Origin: Hyphomonas sp.
GTDB lineage: Bacteria > Pseudomonadota > Alphaproteobacteria > Caulobacterales > Hyphomonadaceae
Reading direction: 5' to 3'
Length of the DNA stretch: 64,000 nt
Assembly (NCBI GenBank): GCA_020638455.1
Contig: JACKIK010000002.1
Span: forward strand, 124,001-188,000
Under the pieces are notes generated by a model. That model did no database searches and was not told where the DNA came from. It saw only the letters and a list, made by a program, of their open reading frames with translations. Positions 8,712-17,342 of this stretch are shown here, one piece after another. Made by a program: the position numbers and the translations under genes. The number at the start of each line of letters is the position of its first letter. The stretch's first letter is position 1.

Positions 8712-10082
8712 ATGTCGGCTCGAACGCTTGTCGTTGCGCTGGATGCAACGGATTACCGGGTGTTCCGGCAGCTGGAGAAACTGGGGCTGGTCCCGGTCCT
8801 TTCTAAGCTTGCTGCGGCGAGCGGCATCGTGCGGGTCTCACGCCCGCAGGGGCTCACAGATGATGCGGTCTGGGCGTCGTTCCACTATGCCTGCGGGCCG
8901 GGAGGACATGGCCGCTACCATTGGCAGCGGGATGACGCCCGCGCGCGGCGTTACCTGTTCGACACGCAGGGCGAGGAAGGTCTCCGGTCCTGGTGGATGC
9001 CACTGGCAGAGCAGGGGCACCGCATCGCCATATTTGACCTGCCGAAAGCCCGGCTTACGTGGCACGAGAACCTTCTTCATCTCGCCGACTGGCTCGTTCA
9101 CGGCCGCTACGGCACCGATGTGAAGTCCTCGCCGCCTGAAATCGCGGACGAGGTCCAGTCCCGCTTCGGACCGATGCCGCACAGCTACTGCCGCGACCTG
9201 GACTGGCTGGACCCTTCCGGATGTATGGATGAGATTGTCGCCAGCCTGCTCGCATCGGTGGACCTCAAGCTGCGCGCGGCCCTGCACTACCTCAAGAGTG
9301 AAGACTGGGCGCTTTTCGCGACCAGCTTCAAGGAAATCCACTGTATCTCCCACATCGTCTCGGCGGCCCACATTCCGGGCCCCGATCACCCGGTCGCGGT
9401 CGTGTTCGCAGCTGTCGACCGAGCGCTGGGGAAACTGGTCGATGCGGCAGGGCCCGAATGCCGGGTCTGTGTCTACTGCACGACCGGAATGGGCCCCAAT
9501 CAGTCACTTGATCATCACGCGCCGGAACTGGTCGCGCGCCTCAACAGGCTCATTGACCGGCGCTGGCCTGGCCTCGGCTTGCTTTCCCGCAAGCCTCGCC
9601 CCATCGTTTCGCAGCTTCCCTACAACGAGGATGCGCTGACACTACGGATCCAGGCGCCTTTTGGCCTGTTCAGGAAGCAGATCGTCGACTTCGTCGAAAC
9701 CTGCCTCATGGAACTGCGGCGCGAAGCGGACGATGCCCCGGTGGTCCTGCGGTGCCAGCGCTGGGCTGACACCTACCCGGGGGCGCGCGCGAGGCGCCTG
9801 CCGGATCTGGTTGCACTCCTGCGACCCGAAATCCGCCAGCCGGAAGCCATTTCATCCCGAACGCTCGGTCATTTCCGGAACGCGCCACAGGCCATCCGCG
9901 CAGGCAACCACAAGGGAGACGGCTTCTGCATCCTCCCGGCGGGCGAGCAGGTGTCGGCGGCACTCCACCCCGAAGACATTGGCCCCATGCTGGCGCGCGG
10001 GCTGGTCGAGGAGACCGGCAATGCGCGGGACGTTCAGCCCGATCGGCCTCAGTCCCAGCCGGCGAGCCCTTCGATCGCCTGA
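8712..10082 (+). CDS. Alkaline-phosphatase-superfamily (phosphodiesterase-like) protein
   Basis: The protein starts with the superfamily strand LVVALDATDYRVF (first metal Asp) and has the nucleophile region GLTDDAVWASFHYACGPGGHG, matching the T-x-x-x-W-x-S...HG pattern of nucleotide pyrophosphatase/phosphodiesterases. Later positions are unusual: the expected ExDxxxH reads EIHCISH and the expected SDHGMGP reads CTTGMGPN, so several metal ligands are altered. No signal peptide is seen. The ATG at 8712 has GGGAGA upstream; earlier in-frame starts lack one. It is divergent from the PqqD operon and may act on its phosphorylated or nucleotidylated product, but activity is doubtful. Its end overlaps the next gene end by 34 bases. 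Confidence 0.7.
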   Translation: MSARTLVVALDATDYRVFRQLEKLGLVPVLSKLAAASGIVRVSRPQGLTDDAVWASFHYACGPGGHGRYHWQRDDARARRYLFDTQGEEGLRSWWMPLAEQGHRIAIFDLPKARLTWHENLLHLADWLVHGRYGTDVKSSPPEIADEVQSRFGPMPHSYCRDLDWLDPSGCMDEIVASLLASVDLKLRAALHYLKSEDWALFATSFKEIHCISHIVSAAHIPGPDHPVAVVFAAVDRALGKLVDAAGPECRVCVYCTTGMGPNQSLDHHAPELVARLNRLIDRRWPGLGLLSRKPRPIVSQLPYNEDALTLRIQAPFGLFRKQIVDFVETCLMELRREADDAPVVLRCQRWADTYPGARARRLPDLVALLRPEIRQPEAISSRTLGHFRNAPQAIRAGNHKGDGFCILPAGEQVSAALHPEDIGPMLARGLVEETGNARDVQPDRPQSQPASPSIA

Positions 10083-11170
10083 GGATAGATCGCCTCCGAC
10101 GCGCGAAGCACATTGCGTCGCCAATTCATGGCCGCCGGATAGAACCGCTCCACCAGTTCTGCCCGGACGCGGTCGACCTTGCCCGTATCGGCCTGTCCGG
10201 CGCGGTGCACCAACCAGTTGTCCATCACCAGCGCCAGCAACATCATTTCGATGTCGTACGTGCCCCACTCGATGGTGAGGCTGACGACCTGCGCCCCGGC
10301 CATCGCCTCGACTTGTTGCCGCAAGCCGACATTGAACAGGCCATTGTAGCTGATGGACACACCGTCGACGATGTCGTCGCAGTGTATCGCCTGGCCTGGC
10401 CACCAGTCCGTCAACAGGAGGTAGGCGTCCGACCCTTTTGATTCATCGAGAATGAAATGCGCTTCGCCATAGGCGCCGATCCCGGTGTGCCAGTCGATGT
10501 GCAGGATCTTCCGGGCCCGGCCAAGATACTTCCTTGCAATCGCGTACAGCGTATCGCGTGACCAGCTCGCCGCATGTCCGCCGAAGCTCAGGCCGTCGGC
10601 AAAATCGTACTGGCCGGATGTGATTCCGGTGAGGGCATAGTTCATCCCCTTGCTCGCGGCGAGCGCCCGGAACCCGTCGGCAAAGCCATTCAGCCCTGCC
10701 TCGTCGACATCCGTGCGGAGCAGCAGTGCATGCAGGTCTGCATATGCCGGATTGGCCGGGTAGGGAGATGCATGATCCAGGAAGTTCCGGTTGAGATCGA
10801 TCCCGTCCTCATTCCCCCGGCGGGACCAGGCCCAGCCATAGGGATTGACCGCATGCACCAGCAGGACCGCCATGTCCTCCGGAAGCGTGGCCGGACCGTC
10901 CATGTCGAGCCAGCGCCGCATCGTTGCCGAACCGGCGGCCGCCTCCAGCCCATGCGTGCCGCAACTGAAGATCAGGACACGCTGTGCGGACTCCCGACCG
11001 ATCCAGACCGTGTCCATGGAAAGGTCTTCGCCGTCCGGCCCTTTCAGGGAGGGGTGAATGTGATTCTCCACGACGAGACCGGCTCGCTCGCATGAAGCCA
11101 GGAATGCCTGCCGTCCCTGCTGGTAACTGGCGGCGAAATAGTCAGCGAGGGCCGGATCATCGTCTGCCAT
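10049..11170 (-). CDS. DUF2817 / M14-like zinc carboxypeptidase family protein
   Basis: A 373-residue protein of the DUF2817 family, distantly related to M14 carboxypeptidases. Zinc ligands are recognisable as HxxE in SCGTHGLEAAAG and His in ILHIDWHTGIG; LNRNFLDH is a substrate-binding Arg/Asn motif and a candidate catalytic Glu is in LTIEWGTYD. No signal peptide is present, so it probably acts on small amidated or peptide substrates in the cytoplasm. A GGGAGG site precedes the ATG at 11170. The gene lies 39 bases downstream of TonB receptor 1 and may share its transcript, suggesting processing of an imported peptide-like compound. Confidence 0.82.
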   Translation of the reverse strand: MADDDPALADYFAASYQQGRQAFLASCERAGLVVENHIHPSLKGPDGEDLSMDTVWIGRESAQRVLIFSCGTHGLEAAAGSATMRRWLDMDGPATLPEDMAVLLVHAVNPYGWAWSRRGNEDGIDLNRNFLDHASPYPANPAYADLHALLLRTDVDEAGLNGFADGFRALAASKGMNYALTGITSGQYDFADGLSFGGHAASWSRDTLYAIARKYLGRARKILHIDWHTGIGAYGEAHFILDESKGSDAYLLLTDWWPGQAIHCDDIVDGVSISYNGLFNVGLRQQVEAMAGAQVVSLTIEWGTYDIEMMLLALVMDNWLVHRAGQADTGKVDRVRAELVERFYPAAMNWRRNVLRASEAIYPQAIEGLAGWD

Positions 11171-11209
11171 GGTCCGGCCCTCCCTGTGGTTGCGTGCGTC
11201 CCCTCACGC

Positions 11210-13615
11210 TCAGAATTTCGCGACCAGTTCGATACCGTAGGTCCGGCCGATATTCGGATGGTTCACCAGCGTTCCGAAGAAGTCGCGGAAGTCGTCAATG
11301 AGACCGTCCTCATCCGTCAGGTTGCGGCCCCACAGATAGGCTTCGAACCGTCCGCCATTACCGATCAGGCCAATGCGCCCGTTGAGCAGTGTCTGCGAAC
11401 CGATATATCCGAATGGAACCGTCTGCCCGGTGAGCAAAGTGGCCGTTTTGATATTGTCGGCCGTTGTGTAAAAGCCATCCGAATAGGTCAGATCGAGACG
11501 CGTCAGGAGCTGGCTGTTCAGGGCCGGAATTTCGCGCGTATAGACGCCGCCGAATGCCGCAGTCCACTTCGGTGCGTTCACAAGCTCCTTGCCGGACACA
11601 TCAGCGCCCGCCGTGCCACCGCCGGGGAACGAATCGAAGGTCGCATCGAGATAGCCCGCCGAGCCCTGCAGCGACAGGTTTTCCGTGGCCTGAAGGTTGA
11701 ACTCGGCTTCCAGGCCCTGCGTGATGACGCTCGCAGCATTGGTGATGCGGATCGAGGTCCGTCCGCCGCCCAGGTCGACGAACTGGTTGACCTGGTAGTT
11801 GTCATAGGCGGAGTAGAACGCCGCGAGGTTCAGCGTGAACCGGCCGTCCATGAAGGTGTTCTTCAGGCCGAGTTCGTAGCTGTCGACCGTTTCCTTGCCG
11901 AATTCAAGGCCGGAGTTCGCTGCCAGCTCGTTGGCATTGATATAGTCGAGGTTGAAGCCACCGCTCTTGTAGCCCGACGAATACTTCGCATACAGATTGC
12001 TCTCATCCGTGACCGCATAGCTCAGGCTGATGGCGGGGGACAGGAAGGTGTCGCGGCGGCTGTTGACCAGCGGTGTTGGGGCTGTGGTCGTGTCGCCCAG
12101 CGGGACGTTTGTCGAACCGATTCCGAACAGGCCGGAATTCCGCCCGTCGAGCAGCCAGTTCACGTCCTTGTCCTCGACGCTGTAGCGAAGCCCGAAGCCG
12201 AGCGTCCAGCGGTCGTTGAAATCATAGCTGCCATTTGCATAGGCGGCATAGCTTTCGGTATTCACCTTGCCGTGGTTGAAGACTTTGGACCCTTCGGGGC
12301 CGAAGCCGACGATGGATGAGATCAGTGCCAACTGCGCTTCCGTCAGGCTGTTCGGGTCGAGGCTGAGCAGCGGCGCCACGCTGGGAGCCACATAAGGCTG
12401 GATAAAGCCTTCGAGGAAATCGCTACCGAGGAACACGTCGCGCACGGTCGTCGCATCCTGGTTGTAGTAATAGAGGCCCGCCATGTAGGTGAACTTCGTA
12501 CCCGAGGGCGAGATCAGCTGGAATTCCTGCGTCGTTTGTTTGAAGGCATCGGCGTATTCGACGTAGATCAGCGAGATCGGCGCATAGTCCGTCGCGTTCG
12601 TGTAGTAGGCGTCCGTATCGCGGTATCCGGTGATGGATTTCACGATGAAGCCGTTCTGGAAATTGTAGGTCAGATCCAACGCCGCACCGGACACATCACG
12701 GTCTTCCGACGGGTCAAAATCGAACGCCACTTTCCGTGGTTCCGGAGCCACCGGAACGGGCAGGACACCAAACGGATCGGTCAGCGGTTCGCCAACGAGA
12801 ATGCGGTTGTCTGCCGTCAGGCCGTCATAGGAGAAGTTGATCTCGAACTGGTCGGTCGGCGTTGCCCGAATCTGGGCGCGATAGGCGAGCACGTCCTTGG
12901 TGTCGAGATCGTTGCCTGTCGTGATGTTGTCGATGTAGCCGTCGCGATCGGTCTTGGCGATGGAGAATTTGGTCGCCACCTTGTCCGTCAGCGGAATGTT
13001 CACAATGCCCTGGAATTCGCGGAAGTTGTAATTGCCGATCCTGGCCGTCACCTTGCCGGAGAACTTGTCGTCCGGCTTCTTCGTCACCAGGCTGACTGCG
13101 CCGGCCACGGTGTTCTTGCCGAACAGCATGCCCTGCGGACCGCGCAGCACTTCGACGCGTTCAAGGTCCAGAAGCTCCTGGTTCACGGCAGGCGACTGGC
13201 CCATGTAGACGCCATCGACGTACACGCCAACGCGGCTGTCGAACCCGATGTTCCGGGAAGGTGAGCCCACGCCGCGAATGGTGATCACGGAGCGGAAGTC
13301 ATTGTGTCCGGAAATCGAGACGTTGGGGATGTATTCGGACAGCTCCGACAGCTCACGCACGCTGGTCTGCTGGATGTCCTTGTCACTGACCACCGACATG
13401 GCGATCGGAACCTCGGACAGTTTCTCCGCGCGGCGTGTCGCGGTGACGATGATGCCTTCATAGCGCTTGACGTCATCTTCGTCTTTGGATGCGCTGTCGT
13501 CCTGCGTTGCTGCGGTCGCCGTATCTTCGGGCGCGGTCTGAGCATAGGCAGTGGCGCACGGCACGAGCGCTGAAAGAATGAGGCAGCTGGCTCCCATCAA
13601 CATCTTGGACGTCAT
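11210..13615 (-). CDS. TonB-dependent outer-membrane receptor 1
   Basis: An 801-residue outer-membrane receptor. It has a signal peptide ending near AYAQTAPE, the plug segment IIVTATRRAEKLSEVPIAMS (about residues 54-73) and VLRGPQGMLFGKNTVAGAVS. A 22-strand barrel follows, ending in GIELVAKF with the C-terminal aromatic Phe needed for barrel assembly. It imports a substrate at the expense of TonB energy; barrel sequence does not reveal the ligand, but this plug type is frequent among receptors for complex organic compounds in this class. The start has AGGGGAAG upstream. The divergent TetR gene at 13778 and intervening inverted repeats suggest substrate-responsive repression. Confidence 0.93.
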   Translation of the reverse strand: MTSKMLMGASCLILSALVPCATAYAQTAPEDTATAATQDDSASKDEDDVKRYEGIIVTATRRAEKLSEVPIAMSVVSDKDIQQTSVRELSELSEYIPNVSISGHNDFRSVITIRGVGSPSRNIGFDSRVGVYVDGVYMGQSPAVNQELLDLERVEVLRGPQGMLFGKNTVAGAVSLVTKKPDDKFSGKVTARIGNYNFREFQGIVNIPLTDKVATKFSIAKTDRDGYIDNITTGNDLDTKDVLAYRAQIRATPTDQFEINFSYDGLTADNRILVGEPLTDPFGVLPVPVAPEPRKVAFDFDPSEDRDVSGAALDLTYNFQNGFIVKSITGYRDTDAYYTNATDYAPISLIYVEYADAFKQTTQEFQLISPSGTKFTYMAGLYYYNQDATTVRDVFLGSDFLEGFIQPYVAPSVAPLLSLDPNSLTEAQLALISSIVGFGPEGSKVFNHGKVNTESYAAYANGSYDFNDRWTLGFGLRYSVEDKDVNWLLDGRNSGLFGIGSTNVPLGDTTTAPTPLVNSRRDTFLSPAISLSYAVTDESNLYAKYSSGYKSGGFNLDYINANELAANSGLEFGKETVDSYELGLKNTFMDGRFTLNLAAFYSAYDNYQVNQFVDLGGGRTSIRITNAASVITQGLEAEFNLQATENLSLQGSAGYLDATFDSFPGGGTAGADVSGKELVNAPKWTAAFGGVYTREIPALNSQLLTRLDLTYSDGFYTTADNIKTATLLTGQTVPFGYIGSQTLLNGRIGLIGNGGRFEAYLWGRNLTDEDGLIDDFRDFFGTLVNHPNIGRTYGIELVAKF

Positions 13616-13707
13616 TTTTTACTTCCCCTGTTAAGCCGGACTTCGGCTGTACGTGACCGAGCGAGGCGACCGGACGGCACGCGCCGCACTGGATCTTGCC
13701 TGACCAA

Positions 13708-13722
13708 GTTAATTGGATTAAC
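13708..13722. promoter_or_regulatory. Putative TetR operator between TonB receptor 1 and tetR
   Basis: GTTAAT (13708-13713) and ATTAAC (13717-13722) are perfect inverted arms around TGG. A second imperfect site, GTCAA-N5-TTGAC, follows at 13731-13745. Both lie between the divergent receptor and TetR genes. They are visible in the sequence; binding by the TetR protein is inferred. Confidence 0.5.
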
Positions 13723-13777
13723 ATTCTTGTGTCAACGCGATTGACGCGCAAGGGGGTGCAGGCGAAAAATAGAAACT

Positions 13778-14479
13778 ATGGCTGACGCGCTACACTCCCC
13801 CCCACGTTCGATCCGGAAAAAGGCGGGTTACCATCATGGGGACCTGCGCAACGCCATCATCGAGGCCGTTGCGCGGCTCATCGCCGAACGCCGGTCGCTC
13901 GATTTCCAGCTGAAGGAAGTGGGCAAGCTCGTCGGCACTTCGTCGCCGGCGATCTACCGGCATTTCGAGAGCAAGCAGGGCCTGCTGGTTGAGACCGCCA
14001 TCGCCGGTTACGACATTCAGGAAAGCTATCGCTCGGCCGCGCTTGAGCGCGCCAGCAGCTCGCCGATCGCCCGGCTGATGGCAATTGGTCACGCCTACAT
14101 CCATTTCGCCCGCGCCTATCCGGGTTACTTCCTGCTGATGAAAAGCATGGAGACGGAGGAAATACTTTCGTCGCCCCGCTATCAGGAGCAGAGGACCGAG
14201 ACGCTGCGGGTCATGCGATCGCTGATCTGCGACTGCATCGCGGCCGGCCTGTTCGTTGATATGGACACGGACCTTGCCATGGCGGCGCTTCAGGCGACGG
14301 CCTTCGGCATCGCCCAGCTCTATATGGCGGACCAGCTGCGCTATGTCGCTCCGTCCCTGGTCGATGACGAAAACCTCGTTGCGCACCTGTTGCAGGTAAA
14401 CGTCGGCAACCTGCTCAGCGCAAAGGGCAGGCGGCAAATCGCCAGGGCGTGCCTGGATCCCTTCACCGAACAGAACTGA
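13778..14479 (+). CDS. TetR/AcrR-family transcriptional regulator
   Basis: The N-terminal helix-turn-helix is clear: YHHGDLRNAIIEAVARLIAE, then QLKEVGKLVGTSSPAIYRHF (residues about 44-63). The remaining about 160 residues form the helical ligand-binding and dimer domain and contain several Met and aromatic residues (YFLLMKSMETEEI). It reads divergently from TonB receptor 1 and is followed after 18 bases by the cysteine hydrolase gene, so it probably controls both. A ligand derived from the imported substrate is likely but cannot be named. Confidence 0.9.
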   Translation: MADALHSPPRSIRKKAGYHHGDLRNAIIEAVARLIAERRSLDFQLKEVGKLVGTSSPAIYRHFESKQGLLVETAIAGYDIQESYRSAALERASSSPIARLMAIGHAYIHFARAYPGYFLLMKSMETEEILSSPRYQEQRTETLRVMRSLICDCIAAGLFVDMDTDLAMAALQATAFGIAQLYMADQLRYVAPSLVDDENLVAHLLQVNVGNLLSAKGRRQIARACLDPFTEQN

Positions 14480-14497
14480 ACGCAAGGAGACGACCGA

Positions 14498-15235
14498 ATG
14501 ACGACTTCCACTCCCCAGGCACCAGCCGCGAAACCCATCGGGATCGACGACATCCTCGTCACCTCGTTCGTCAATGCTGAGCTGCCCCCGGCAGCGACAC
14601 TGAAAAACACCGCGCTCCTCCTCATCGACATTCAGGAACTCGCAGAACCCGCCTACATGTTGGGAAATGCGCTTGCGGCCGGCATCCCCGAGGATGAAGC
14701 GCGCATGGCGCTTGCCGACTATGAGGCCCGCTTCAACGATGCGCTCGACAATGCGGCCCGGGTCCTCGCCGCGGCGCGGGTCGCCGGCATCCCGCCGATC
14801 CATGTGAAGATCCAGGCGCTTTCCTGCGACGGCCGCGACACAGGCCTGCTGCACAGCCGCATGGGATGGCGTTACCCGCCCGGCGTTCGCGGCACGCGCT
14901 TCCTCGATCCGACACGGCCCAACAATGACGAGATGATCATTACAAAGACCGCCAGCGGTGCCTTCACCGGTACGGCACTGGATTCCACGCTGCGCAACAT
15001 GGGCATCGAACACCTGATCGTCGTCGGCTTCATGACGGATGAATGCGTCGAGACAACCACGCGTGTCGCACTGGATTATGGCTATGTCGCCAAGATCGTG
15101 AGCGATGCGACAACGACCTATCATGCCGAATCCCATCGCAACACGATCAGCAAGCTGGGAGGGTACGGCTTCACGCAGACAACGGACGAGACCCTCGCCC
15201 AGTTTGCGGCGATGCCGGAAACGGCGCCCGCCTGA
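14498..15235 (+). CDS. Isochorismatase-like cysteine hydrolase
   Basis: A 245-residue member of the isochorismatase-like family. The catalytic triad is visible as Asp44 (ALLLIDIQE), Lys150 (MIITKTASGAF) and Cys183 (MTDECVETT). Such enzymes hydrolyse amides, ureides or nicotinamide-like compounds through a cysteine acyl intermediate; the presence of Cys excludes a true isochorismatase, which does not use it. AAGGAGA precedes the ATG. It follows tetR and precedes a secreted dipeptidase, so the trio with TonB receptor 1 and the DUF2817 protein looks like uptake and amide cleavage of one compound. Confidence 0.88.
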   Translation: MTTSTPQAPAAKPIGIDDILVTSFVNAELPPAATLKNTALLLIDIQELAEPAYMLGNALAAGIPEDEARMALADYEARFNDALDNAARVLAAARVAGIPPIHVKIQALSCDGRDTGLLHSRMGWRYPPGVRGTRFLDPTRPNNDEMIITKTASGAFTGTALDSTLRNMGIEHLIVVGFMTDECVETTTRVALDYGYVAKIVSDATTTYHAESHRNTISKLGGYGFTQTTDETLAQFAAMPETAPA

Positions 15236-15271
15236 TTCGGAAGCACGAGGCGTCGGGGAGGAGGCGGATCA

Positions 15272-16429
15272 ATGGGAAAGCTCACGCGGCGGGCTCTGAT
15301 CGGCGGCGGCGTACTTGCCGCAGCGGGCGCGGCCTATGGCGTTCACAAGCTGCGCGCCCGGCCCGCGCCGGCCGCGCTCGGCTTTGATGTCTCGGAGGAA
15401 GAGCGCGCCGCTGCGATAGCCCTGCTCGACAAATACCCCGCCATCGACACACACGCCCATCCCGGCAGGACGTTTGCGCGCGGCGCCAGCGGCCTGCAGC
15501 CCATCCTGCGTGTGTACAAGGCGCAGTCCGGCTTCGAGAAGCGCACCGTGTCGGACATGCGGAAGGGCCATCTCACGGCGGCCTGTTTTGCTGCGGTCTC
15601 GGATTTCAATGTGCTCGCGCTGGGTGAGGGCGGGCTCGCGGCCCGCCGCCCATTTGGTGAGGGTGAGGCCTGGGCGAGCTACAGGATCCAGATTGCCAAC
15701 CTGAAGAAGCTGGCCGCCCATCACCTCGTCACCGAAATGCTTGCCCCCGATGCGCTGGATGCGGCCCGGCGGTCAGGCCGGCCGGGCGCAATCTGGACGG
15801 TTGAAGGTGGTGATTTCCTCGAAGGCTCTGTCGAACGCGTGGGCGAAGCCTGGCAGGATGGCGTGCGCTCCATCACGCTGGTCCACTACCGCACGAATGA
15901 CCTCGCCGACGCCATGACCAATACGCCGGAACACAATGGCCTGACCGCTGCCGGCGACGCCATCGTTCAGGCGATGAACCGGCTCGGCATGGTGATAGAC
16001 CTGTCCCACATGTCCGAAGCCGGCGCCTTCCGCGCGCTGGAAGTCAGCAGCCTGCCGGTGATGTTCACCCATACACACATCAGTTCGCTGCATTCCTATC
16101 ATCCGCGCTTCATTTCGCTGGAACTCGCAAAGGCAGCGGCGGAGGCCGGCGGCATCATCGGCGCGTGGCCTGCGGGGATCGAGATCAGCAATCTTGCGGG
16201 CTTCGCAGACCGGATTTTCGAACTGGTCGATCAGGTCGGGATCGAACATGTCTGCCTCGGCTCCGACATGGATGCCAATTACAAGCCTGTGTTTGACGAC
16301 TACCGGCGCCTGCCGGACCTTGTTGCCCTCCTTGTCCGCAAGGGCATGAGCGAAACGGACCTTGCCGCGTTCCTCGGTGGCAATTTCCTCCGTGTCTGGA
16401 CTGCGAACGAGTCGGCCGGCAAGGCCTGA
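15272..16429 (+). CDS. Membrane dipeptidase, peptidase family M19, Tat-type signal
   Basis: The first 25 residues contain KLTRRALIGGGVLAAAGAA, a twin-arginine-type export signal. The mature part follows the M19 (renal dipeptidase) pattern: metal residues in AIDTHAHPG (Asp59, His61, His63), the bridging Glu in WTVEGGDFLEG, His in DLSHMSEAG, MFTHTH, and GSDMDAN near the end. M19 enzymes cleave dipeptides, including D-residues, using two zinc ions; the folded, metal-loaded export fits Tat. GGAGGAGG precedes the ATG. It is 36 bases after the cysteine hydrolase and probably in its operon. Confidence 0.88.
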   Translation: MGKLTRRALIGGGVLAAAGAAYGVHKLRARPAPAALGFDVSEEERAAAIALLDKYPAIDTHAHPGRTFARGASGLQPILRVYKAQSGFEKRTVSDMRKGHLTAACFAAVSDFNVLALGEGGLAARRPFGEGEAWASYRIQIANLKKLAAHHLVTEMLAPDALDAARRSGRPGAIWTVEGGDFLEGSVERVGEAWQDGVRSITLVHYRTNDLADAMTNTPEHNGLTAAGDAIVQAMNRLGMVIDLSHMSEAGAFRALEVSSLPVMFTHTHISSLHSYHPRFISLELAKAAAEAGGIIGAWPAGIEISNLAGFADRIFELVDQVGIEHVCLGSDMDANYKPVFDDYRRLPDLVALLVRKGMSETDLAAFLGGNFLRVWTANESAGKA

Positions 16430-16551
16430 TTTCTGCGCCGCCGTACCCAAATCTGATGATGTGTGCCCTGGAAGGGATGCCTAGGCTCTTGTGCATCTCC
16501 GTCGCACCATGACGGGGTTCCGGTTCAGGCACTCGCGGAAAGGCCCGCCAA

Positions 16552-17334
16552 ATGGAACGCGCAAGACTATCCCGTCGCACAGTTCTGGGAACACTCATGG
16601 CAGGTTCCGCAGCAGTGGCGCTCCAGCCAGCGGCCTGGGCCTTTTCTCCGGCAAATGACCGCATTGCCTTCCTCATCAATGTCGCCAGACGCAGGTTCGG
16701 CGCACTGATCAGCCCCCATTCGAAGACGCATCACCTCGTCACGGTCCGCGAACTTGACGGCAAGTTCCGGTTTTCGAAACTTGTACCCATTGCCTCGACG
16801 CTTGGAGATCAGGCAACCCTCGAATCGACGGATGTCCGCGTTTCCATCACGATCAGGGATAACTGGTTTGTCGTGGACAGCACCGGCAACATTGTCAGCG
16901 TCGGCGCCCCCGCGGCCCGCGCGGCGGACTCCGACAACAGCTCCGGCTCTTCGGGCAGCGAGGGTGGCGGAAGCTCGCAGCCAGCGCCCGGCTCCAGCGG
17001 CTCTACGACGCCGAGTGACAGCGGCAATTCCGGCTCCAATTCAGGTTCCGGCAGCAGTGATAGCGGCAGCGGAAGCGGCGGAAGCGGTGGCGGCCTGCTC
17101 GGCAAGCTCGGCAGCGCCATAAGAGGCTATTTCTCGGCAGTCTTCACTGCCATCGGCGCCGCGGCGGCCTATGCGACCGGATCGAGTTTCACGTCCCTGA
17201 GCAGCTCCGGAAAGTCCGGGCTCGAAATCACGAGCGATGGCGAGGTTCTGCTCGTTATCGGCGGAAGCTCGGATTCGTCGAACTTCATGGCGCCGCCTCC
17301 TGGCGTGCCGGAACAGCCCGGCGTCTGGTATTGA
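16552..17334 (+). CDS. Tat-exported Ser/Gly-rich protein A, unknown function
   Basis: I do not recognise a named family. The N-terminus LSRRTVLGTLMAGSAAVAL, ending QPAAWAF, is a Tat-like signal. A conserved head (about 40-125: ISPHSKTHHLVTVRELDGKF, LVPI, WFVVDSTGNIVSVGAP) is followed by a low-complexity Ser/Gly linker (about 130-185), an Ala-rich possibly membrane-interacting segment (YFSAVFTAIGAAAAYATG) and a strict C-terminal motif NFMAPPPGVP-EQPGVWY. The next gene encodes a paralogue with the same order of parts. The pair precedes a lipoprotein and a DUF2207 protein, suggesting an envelope-associated complex. Confidence 0.75.
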   Translation: MERARLSRRTVLGTLMAGSAAVALQPAAWAFSPANDRIAFLINVARRRFGALISPHSKTHHLVTVRELDGKFRFSKLVPIASTLGDQATLESTDVRVSITIRDNWFVVDSTGNIVSVGAPAARAADSDNSSGSSGSEGGGSSQPAPGSSGSTTPSDSGNSGSNSGSGSSDSGSGSGGSGGGLLGKLGSAIRGYFSAVFTAIGAAAAYATGSSFTSLSSSGKSGLEITSDGEVLLVIGGSSDSSNFMAPPPGVPEQPGVWY

Positions 17335-17342
17335 GGTGTAAC

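Noticed and set aside
1..11000. Classical lasso-peptide cluster
   Set aside because: No cyclase (asparagine-synthetase-like), no transglutaminase-like protease and no separate precursor ORF with a leader motif is visible.
13790..15136. 448-codon minus-strand frame across tetR and the cysteine hydrolase
   Set aside because: Both plus-strand genes have intact catalytic or DNA-binding motifs; the antisense frame has none.
16930..17100. Ser/Gly repeats read as a tandem DNA repeat or collagen-like array
   Set aside because: The linker is low-complexity but irregular, with no fixed unit, and lies within an intact frame.
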